Assembly (NCBI GenBank): GCA_945867445.1
Contig: CAMBID010000006.1
Coordinates: 1-11,322, forward strand
Direction: 5' to 3'
Length of the DNA stretch: 11,322 nt
Origin: an uncultured Clostridia bacterium
GTDB lineage: Bacteria > Bacillota > Clostridia > Oscillospirales > Oscillospiraceae
The notes under the pieces are model-generated. The model was given only the letters and a program-made list of their open reading frames with translations, did not search any database and had not been told where the DNA came from. Positions 6,654 to 11,322 of the stretch are shown piece by piece; within the stretch, counting starts at the first letter, position 1; every line of letters begins with the position of its first letter. The position numbers and the translations under genes are program-made.

Positions 6654-8027
6654 ATGGAATCGAACCGTCCCCGGGAAAACGCCCTCCTCACCGGCATCAT
6701 CTGGAAGCAGCTCCTGCTTTTCTTCCTGCCGGTGGCCCTGGGCACCTTCTTCCAGCAGATGTACAACACCGTGGATGCCCTGGTGGTGGGCAACTTCGTG
6801 GGTATGAACGCCCTGGGCGCCGTGGGCGGCGCCACGGCCTCGGTGATCAACCTGATCCTGGGCTTCTTTGTGGGCGTCTCCTCCGGCGCCACTGTGATCA
6901 TCGCCCAGCAGTACGGCGCCGGGAACCGAGAGGTCCTCTCCCGGGTGATTCACACCACGGCGGCGCTGTCTCTCGCCGCCGGTGCCTTCCTCACGGCAGC
7001 AGGCGTCCTCTTCGTTCCCGGCACGCTGACGCTCCTCCACCAGCCCCAGGAGCTGATGACGGACTCCGTCACCTATCTTCGCATCTACTTTGCCGGCATC
7101 CTCCCCACCCTTCTCTATAATGTGGGCGCCGGCATCCTCCGGGCGGTGGGAGATTCCCGCCGTCCCATGATTTACCTCATCGTCTGCTGCGCCGTCAATG
7201 TGGCGCTGGACCTGCTTCTGGTTGCCGTGATCCCCCTGGGGGTGGCCGGAGCCGCTATCGCCACGGTTCTCTCTCAGGTGGTCAGCGCCGTCCTGGTCAT
7301 CGTCCGCCTCCTGCGGACGGAGGACGCCTACCGCCTGACCCCCCGGCTCATCCGCTTCCACCGCCGCGAGACCGGCCTCATCCTCCGCATCGGCCTCCCC
7401 GCCGGCCTTCAATCCATGATGTACAGCATCGCCAACACCTTCATCCAGTCCCGGATCAATCTCTACGGCACCGTCACCGTGGCCGCGTGGACGGTCCTGG
7501 GCAAGATGGACGGTCTCAGCTGGCTCATCATCGGAGCCTTCGGCATCTCCGTCACCACCTTCGTGGGGCAGAACTACGGCGCGGGCCGCATCAGCCGGGT
7601 CCGCCGCTCCATCTGGGTTGCCCACGGCATGACCCTCTGCTTCACGGTGCTCTTCAGCGTCGCCATCCTAATCCTGGGCCGGCCCCTCTACCTCCTCTTC
7701 GGCGCGGACGAGGACCCGGCCGTTCTCACCGCCGGTATGCGGATGCTCTGGCTCATCGCCCCCTTCTACTCCCTCTATGTCCCGGTGGAGATCTTCTCCG
7801 GCGCCATGCGGGGCGTGGGCAAAACCCTGGTCCCCACCCTCATCACCTGCGTGGGCGTCTGCCTCCTCCGCATCGTCTGGACCACGGTGGCCTACAACGT
7901 CTCCCCCTCCTTCGACGCCGTGGTCCTCAGCTACCCCGTCTCCTGGCTGTGCGCCTCCGCCGCCTTTCTCCTCTATCACAAGTTGGGCCATTGGCTGCCG
8001 AAAGCCGATCTCCAAGCCCAAGCGTAG
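6654..8027 (+). CDS. MATE family multidrug/toxin efflux transporter
   Basis: This 457-residue integral membrane protein has about 12 hydrophobic segments in two MatE repeats, roughly residues 20-180 and 240-400. Typical family stretches are PVALGTFFQQMYNTVDALVVG near the start, the GATVIIAQQYGAGN loop, and its counterpart in the second half, ISVTTFVGQNYGAG. It should export cationic drugs or metabolites by Na+ or H+ antiport; the substrate cannot be read from sequence. The ATG at 6654 is preferred because GAAAGGGG lies 8 nt upstream; the open frame continues upstream but crosses the promoter. It is a single-gene unit with a 15-bp hairpin terminator immediately after the stop. The antiporter ORF on the other strand overlaps its last 52 nt. 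The length is normal and no damage is seen. Confidence 0.95.
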   Translation: MESNRPRENALLTGIIWKQLLLFFLPVALGTFFQQMYNTVDALVVGNFVGMNALGAVGGATASVINLILGFFVGVSSGATVIIAQQYGAGNREVLSRVIHTTAALSLAAGAFLTAAGVLFVPGTLTLLHQPQELMTDSVTYLRIYFAGILPTLLYNVGAGILRAVGDSRRPMIYLIVCCAVNVALDLLLVAVIPLGVAGAAIATVLSQVVSAVLVIVRLLRTEDAYRLTPRLIRFHRRETGLILRIGLPAGLQSMMYSIANTFIQSRINLYGTVTVAAWTVLGKMDGLSWLIIGAFGISVTTFVGQNYGAGRISRVRRSIWVAHGMTLCFTVLFSVAILILGRPLYLLFGADEDPAVLTAGMRMLWLIAPFYSLYVPVEIFSGAMRGVGKTLVPTLITCVGVCLLRIVWTTVAYNVSPSFDAVVLSYPVSWLCASAAFLLYHKLGHWLPKADLQAQA

Positions 8028-9010
8028 AAACGGTCCCGTACCACCCGGTACGGGACCGTTTTCCACAAAAACTGCAGTACGCAGAACCCGGCGTAAAGGG
8101 CCAGCAGCACAGCGCCCTGCCCCCGGGAGGTCCTCCCCCGGCCCAGCACCGGCAGCGTCAGGATGGCCATGACCAAGATCATCAGCGGCAGGTCCAGCAC
8201 CAGCGTACTGCTGCTGCCCAGCAAGTCCTTCCCCTCCGGCAGCGGGAAGGGCGCGATAGCCGCCGCGGCCCCGCCGGCCAGAGCCAGGTCCAGGAGGTTC
8301 GCCCCCAGGATGTTGCCCAGGGACAGCGCCCCGTGCCCCTTGAGCAGGGCCGCGACGGCGGTGGTGAGCTCCGGCAATGAGGTCCCCAGAGCCACCAGCG
8401 TCAGTCCGATGACAGACTCCGGCACCCCCAGCCCCCGGGCCAGGACGGTGCCGTGGTCCACCAGCAGCTCCGCTCCTAGGGCGATGGCCGCCGCACCCAG
8501 CACCAGCAGCCCGATCTCCCTCCGGAAGCTCCCGCCCCCGGTCTCCGCCGTCTGTACCTGGCCCTGGAGCCGCCGCAGCGTAAGGAAAAGATAGAGGCCG
8601 AAGAGCCCCAGGAGCATGAGCCCTGTCCCCTGGCCAAAGTACCCTTGCCCATAAGCCGCAAAACAGTAGACCCCCGCCGCCAGGAAGAAGAAGAGCGCCG
8701 GAAGCCTTGCCTCTTCCCTCCCCGCCGCCTCCGGATGGATGGCGGCACTGAGCCCCGCGATGAGAGCCGCGTTGCAGAGCACGGAGCCCACGGCGTTGCC
8801 GTAGCCCAGCTCTCCGTGGCCCCGGACAGCGGCATGGACGGAGACCATCACCTCCGGCAGCGTGGTGCCGATGGAGACCACCGTGGCCCCCACCAGAGCC
8901 TCCGGCCAGTGAAAGCGCTTCGCCGCCCCCACCGCCCCGTCCACGAACCAGTCCCCGCCCCAGACCAAGAGTGTGAGCCCCGCCCCGAAGAGTCCCAGCG
9001 ACAGCAGCAT
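7976..9010 (-). CDS. CaCA-family Na+/Ca2+ (cation/proton) antiporter
   Basis: This 344-residue polytopic membrane protein has the two inverted alpha repeats of the Na_Ca_ex family. Repeat 1, about 45-80, contains GTTLPEVMVSVHAAVRG and GNAVGS; repeat 2, about 206-240, contains GTSLPELTTAVAALLKG and GNILGAN. The acidic residue of each LPE motif is present. It resembles YrbG-type antiporters, which exchange Ca2+ or similar cations for Na+ or H+. GGAGG lies 8 nt before the ATG. After the last membrane helix (about 299-316) the frame continues for 28 residues through the hairpin at 8028-8061 and ends inside the MATE gene on the other strand; relatives usually stop just after the last helix. No clear promoter of its own is seen: it starts only 20 nt after the T tract of the upstream dehydrogenase terminator. 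Confidence 0.92.
   Translation of the reverse strand: MLLSLGLFGAGLTLLVWGGDWFVDGAVGAAKRFHWPEALVGATVVSIGTTLPEVMVSVHAAVRGHGELGYGNAVGSVLCNAALIAGLSAAIHPEAAGREEARLPALFFFLAAGVYCFAAYGQGYFGQGTGLMLLGLFGLYLFLTLRRLQGQVQTAETGGGSFRREIGLLVLGAAAIALGAELLVDHGTVLARGLGVPESVIGLTLVALGTSLPELTTAVAALLKGHGALSLGNILGANLLDLALAGGAAAAIAPFPLPEGKDLLGSSSTLVLDLPLMILVMAILTLPVLGRGRTSRGQGAVLLALYAGFCVLQFLWKTVPYRVVRDRFYAWAWRSAFGSQWPNL
8028..8062 (+). terminator. 15-bp hairpin terminator between convergent MATE and antiporter genes
   Basis: Arms 8028-8042 and 8047-8061 are perfect complements with an ACCC loop and end in TTTT on the plus strand, directly after the MATE stop. On the minus strand the hairpin is followed by TTTCT, a weaker tract, and there it lies inside the antiporter reading frame, encoding residues 317-328. 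Confidence 0.9.
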
Positions 9011-9030
9011 TTCCCTTCCCTCCCCGGCAG

Positions 9031-9064
9031 AAAAAAGTGCGGCAGGGTCAGAAGGCCCTGCCGC
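9031..9064 (-). terminator. Terminator downstream of 3-hydroxybutyryl-CoA dehydrogenase
   Basis: On the minus strand a 9-bp GC-rich stem (9064-9056 with 9047-9039) and an 8-nt loop are followed by AC and six T (9036-9031). The T tract ends 20 nt before the antiporter start, so the antiporter is either expressed by readthrough or from a promoter that I cannot identify. Confidence 0.88.
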
Positions 9065-9107
9065 CGTTCCGCGTTCAGTTTGCCCCGGCTGCGCCGGGAT
9101 GATGCGC

Positions 9108-9953
9108 TCAGGCGCTGTACTTATAGAAGCCCTGGCCGGTCTTGCGTCCCAGCTGGCCGCCCCGGACCATCTTCTTCAGCAGCAGAGCGGGCCGGTACTT
9201 GGGGTCGCCGGTCTCGGTGTAAAGGGTATTCATGATAGCCAGTACCACGTCCAGACCGATGAGGTCTCCCAGGGCCAGGGGGCCCATGGGATGGTTGGCT
9301 CCGTAGCGCATCGCCTTGTCGACATCCTCGGGCGTTGCGACGCCGGTCTCCACCAGACCGATGGCCTCGTTGATCATGGGGATGAGGATCTTGTTCACCA
9401 CAAAGCCCGGGGCCTCGGCCACCTCGATGGGATCCTTGCCCAGGCTCTGGGCCAGCTCATAGACCGTGGTAAAAGTCTCCTGGGAGGTATTGGCGCCCCG
9501 GATGACCTCGATGAGCTTCATGACGGTGGCGGGGTTGAAGAAATGCATGCCGATGAAGCGGTCCGCCCGCTTGGTAGCGGAGGCCAGCTCCGTGGGGGAG
9601 ATGGAGGAGGTGTTGGTGGCAAAAATGGCCTCCGGCTTCACGATGGTGTCCAGCTGCCGGAAGAGGTCCTTCTTGATGCTCACGTTCTCCACAATGGCTT
9701 CCACCACCAGGTCCGCGTCCGCGGCCTGGCGCATGTTGGTGGTAAAGGCGATCCTGGCGGAGATGGCGTCGGCCTCCTCCCGGGTTTTCCGCCCCTTCTC
9801 CACCTGCCGGGCAAGGGACGTCTTCAGCCGCTCCTCCCCCTTCCGGATGAGCTCATCGCTGATATCCCGGACCACCACATCGTGGCCCTTGGCCGCGAAG
9901 ACCTGGGCGATGTCCAGACCCATGTTGCCTGCGCCGAATACTGCAGCCTTCAT
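9108..9953 (-). CDS. hbd: 3-hydroxybutyryl-CoA dehydrogenase
   Basis: This 281-residue cytoplasmic enzyme reduces acetoacetyl-CoA to 3-hydroxybutyryl-CoA with NAD(P)H in the butyrate/butanol route. The N-terminal Rossmann motif is G7-A8-G9-N10-M11-G12, with D30 after the second strand favouring NAD. Catalytic-region residues are visible: NTSSIS (114-119), H137 in MHFFNP and E149 in LIEV, followed by the [13 protein letters not shown] helix and the C-terminal 3HCDH domain ending [12 protein letters not shown]. The length is that of the short single-function family. The start at 9953 follows AAGGAAGG; the frame is open further upstream but crosses the promoter. The gene stands alone, not in a crt-bcd-etf-thl cluster, with its own promoter (10044-10072) and terminator, which suggests an extra or relocated copy. 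Confidence 0.95.
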   Translation of the reverse strand: MKAAVFGAGNMGLDIAQVFAAKGHDVVVRDISDELIRKGEERLKTSLARQVEKGRKTREEADAISARIAFTTNMRQAADADLVVEAIVENVSIKKDLFRQLDTIVKPEAIFATNTSSISPTELASATKRADRFIGMHFFNPATVMKLIEVIRGANTSQETFTTVYELAQSLGKDPIEVAEAPGFVVNKILIPMINEAIGLVETGVATPEDVDKAMRYGANHPMGPLALGDLIGLDVVLAIMNTLYTETGDPKYRPALLLKKMVRGGQLGRKTGQGFYKYSA

Positions 9954-10043
9954 AGGGATGTCCTTCCTTCTTTCCAATAATCCTTCCCATGCCGGGAGGC
10001 CTATGTTCTCTCCGCACCGTTTTCTTCCATATGGCGCAAAATC

Positions 10044-10072
10044 ATTATAGGAGCCTGCCGCCGCTTTTTCAA
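10044..10072 (-). promoter_or_regulatory. hbd: Promoter of hbd
   Basis: On the minus strand TTGAAA (10067-10072), a 17-bp spacer and a perfect TATAAT (10044-10049) lie about 90 nt before the hbd start. It is divergent from the trmB promoter, with about 25 bp between the two -35 boxes. Confidence 0.88.
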
Positions 10073-10096
10073 GCCCCTTTTCCCCCGGAAAGAGCA

Positions 10097-10125
10097 TTTA
10101 CAGTCCGCCCGCTTTATGGTATGCT
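10097..10125 (+). promoter_or_regulatory. trmB: Promoter of trmB
   Basis: TTTACA (10097-10102), a 17-bp spacer ending in an extended -10 TGG, and TATGCT (10120-10125) lie about 60 nt before the trmB start. A small CCCGC-TTCC-GCGGG hairpin occurs in the leader just before the ribosome site. Confidence 0.7.
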
Positions 10126-10184
10126 GTATTGTATGACCCCAGATCACCTCCCGCTTCCGCGGGCCCACATAGGAGGATGCCGCC

Positions 10185-11243
10185 ATGCGAATGCGCAAGA
10201 AAAAAAACCTGCTGCCCCGGATGGAGCGCTGCGCCGACTACCTCATCCCCGATCCCTACGCCATGCCCGGCAAGTGGCGCTCCCTGATGCCACAGGCCCG
10301 GGAGCTCCGGGTGGAGCTGGGCTGCGGCAAGGGCCGTTTTACCGCCGGTACCGCCGCGGCGGAGCCGGATGTGCTGCTCCTCGCCATTGAGCTGGTGCCG
10401 GACGCCATGGTGGTGGCCATGGAGCGCTGCCGGGACGCGGGACTCCATAACGTCTTCTTCCTCTCCGCCAACGCCGACCAGCTGCCCCTCTTCTTCGCCC
10501 CCGGCGAGGTGGACCGGATCTACATCAACTTCTGCGATCCCTGGCCCAACCGGGGCCATGCCCGCCGCCGCCTGACCCACGGGAACTTCCTGAAGCGCTA
10601 CCGCCAGGTCCTGGCTCCCGGCGGTCAGGTCCACTTCAAGACCGACAACCAGCCCCTCTTCGAGTTCTCCGTGGAGGAGATCCCCCGCTACGGCTTCGCC
10701 CTGTCCCAGGTCACCCGAAACCTCCACGAAAACGGCCCTGTGGGCGTCATGACGGACTACGAGGCCAAATTCCACGCCCTGGGCCAGCCCATCAACCGAT
10801 TGGTGGCCACCATGCAGGAGCCCTGGGAGGAGCCCTTCCCGGAAGAGATCCGGGAGGTCCGGGACCGCTGGCTGGCGGCCTTCGGCCCCCATGTCTCCGA
10901 GGAGGACCTGGGCAAGCGCGTTCTCTCCGGCGGAAACTCCCTCTGGCACCTCTTCTCCTGGGAGCTGGTCCCCCACGAGAGCGGCCCGGCGGCCATCGCC
11001 GCCCTGGAGGCGGCGGACTTTGAGACCGCCTACCTCTTCTACTACGAGCACCCTCCCGTGAGTGTGCGGCGCATCCGCCCCGTCACCCGGGACGAGGCCC
11101 TGACCCTGGCCCACCGGAACTGGGAGGAGCACTCCTGCATGGAGGGCGCGGACTGGTATCTGACGGACAAGGACTTCACCTGGACCTTCGCCCACACCCA
11201 TGAGGAAGCCTGCGGCCCCTACTTCGCCCGGGCGGAGGAGTGA
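10185..11243 (+). CDS. trmB: tRNA (guanine-N7-)-methyltransferase with an extra C-terminal DUF4275-like domain
   Basis: The protein has 352 residues. Residues 1-209 are a complete TrmB, which uses S-adenosylmethionine to methylate G46 of tRNAs: SAM motif ELGCGKG (44-50), YINFCDPWPNRGHARRRLTH (113-132), FKTDN (151-155), TDYE (190-193) and the usual end LGQPINRLVAT. Normal TrmB stops about there, at roughly 210-220. Here about 140 residues continue: an acidic linker, LWHLFSWEL (253-261), a variable helical part, DWYLTDKDFTWTFAHTHE (323-340) and GPYF (344-347). From memory these resemble the stand-alone DUF4275 family, whose function is unknown. AGGAGG lies 8 nt before the ATG. The gene has its own promoter and terminator. 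The fusion is in frame with uniform codon use, so it looks like a real single protein and not a frameshift artefact. Confidence 0.93.
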   Translation: MRMRKKKNLLPRMERCADYLIPDPYAMPGKWRSLMPQARELRVELGCGKGRFTAGTAAAEPDVLLLAIELVPDAMVVAMERCRDAGLHNVFFLSANADQLPLFFAPGEVDRIYINFCDPWPNRGHARRRLTHGNFLKRYRQVLAPGGQVHFKTDNQPLFEFSVEEIPRYGFALSQVTRNLHENGPVGVMTDYEAKFHALGQPINRLVATMQEPWEEPFPEEIREVRDRWLAAFGPHVSEEDLGKRVLSGGNSLWHLFSWELVPHESGPAAIAALEAADFETAYLFYYEHPPVSVRRIRPVTRDEALTLAHRNWEEHSCMEGADWYLTDKDFTWTFAHTHEEACGPYFARAEE

Positions 11244-11258
11244 GCTTTTCCTTTCCCC

Positions 11259-11304
11259 AAAAAACGACCTCCCTGCCATCCTTCCGGCGGCAGGGAGGTC
11301 GTTT
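11259..11304. terminator. 16-bp bidirectional terminator after trmB
   Basis: Arms 11262-11277 and 11289-11304 are perfect complements with an 11-nt loop. The plus strand ends in GTTTCC after the stem, a weak tract for trmB. The minus strand runs into six T (11264-11259), so it could also stop a convergent gene entering from beyond the right edge. Confidence 0.85.
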
Positions 11305-11322
11305 CCGAAAGAAACGGCGTCC

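Noticed and set aside
9954..10097. N-terminal extension of hbd
   Set aside because: It includes the promoter region, and the Rossmann motif normally starts within a few residues of the N-terminus, as it does from 9953.
10098..11279. Minus-strand open frame of 393 codons
   Set aside because: It is antisense to trmB, whose SAM and tRNA-binding motifs are unambiguous.

Overview
The window is GC-rich chromosomal DNA that looks like an anaerobic gut Firmicute of the Oscillospirales/Clostridia type. Supporting signs are strong GGAGG-type ribosome sites, near-consensus sigma-A promoters, an NADP-type glutamate dehydrogenase, a 3-hydroxybutyryl-CoA dehydrogenase of the butyrate route, a VanR-like two-component system and a serine recombinase typical of Clostridia mobile elements. 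The lineage is an inference; no rRNA or strong species marker is present.

Layout. Positions 1-2500 (minus strand): a metallo-beta-lactamase-fold hydrolase with its own promoter is followed by a small overlapping ORF that is probably frameshifted. Next come an OmpR-family response regulator and the N-terminal part of its sensor kinase, which runs off the left edge. Positions about 2598-4391 (plus strand) are a lower-GC foreign island reduced to scars. It holds a 13-bp perfect inverted repeat, a chimeric ORF joining a DUF2442-like half to the C-terminal half of an XRE-type regulator, and a large serine recombinase that has lost its catalytic domain and carries a one-base frameshift. The island abuts the terminator of a tRNA-Pro(CGG) gene, which has a perfect consensus promoter. 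Positions 4654-5994 (minus) encode glutamate dehydrogenase behind a structured leader.

Positions 6237-8027: a two-ended remnant of a PAS/GGDEF protein (minus), then a MATE efflux transporter (plus) with its own promoter. Positions 7976-9010 (minus): a CaCA-family cation antiporter whose reading frame runs through the convergent terminator and overlaps the MATE gene by 52 nt. Positions 9108-9953 (minus): 3-hydroxybutyryl-CoA dehydrogenase. It is divergent from trmB (10185-11243, plus), a tRNA m7G46 methyltransferase carrying an extra C-terminal domain that resembles DUF4275.

The genes are mostly short independent transcription units with recognisable promoters and hairpin terminators, apart from the hydrolase/small ORF pair and the regulator/kinase pair. 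I see no defence system, CRISPR array or intact novel multigene system. The most interesting items are the TrmB fusion, the antiporter ORF that crosses a terminator, the deletion-scarred island with its chimeric regulator, and the gdh leader.
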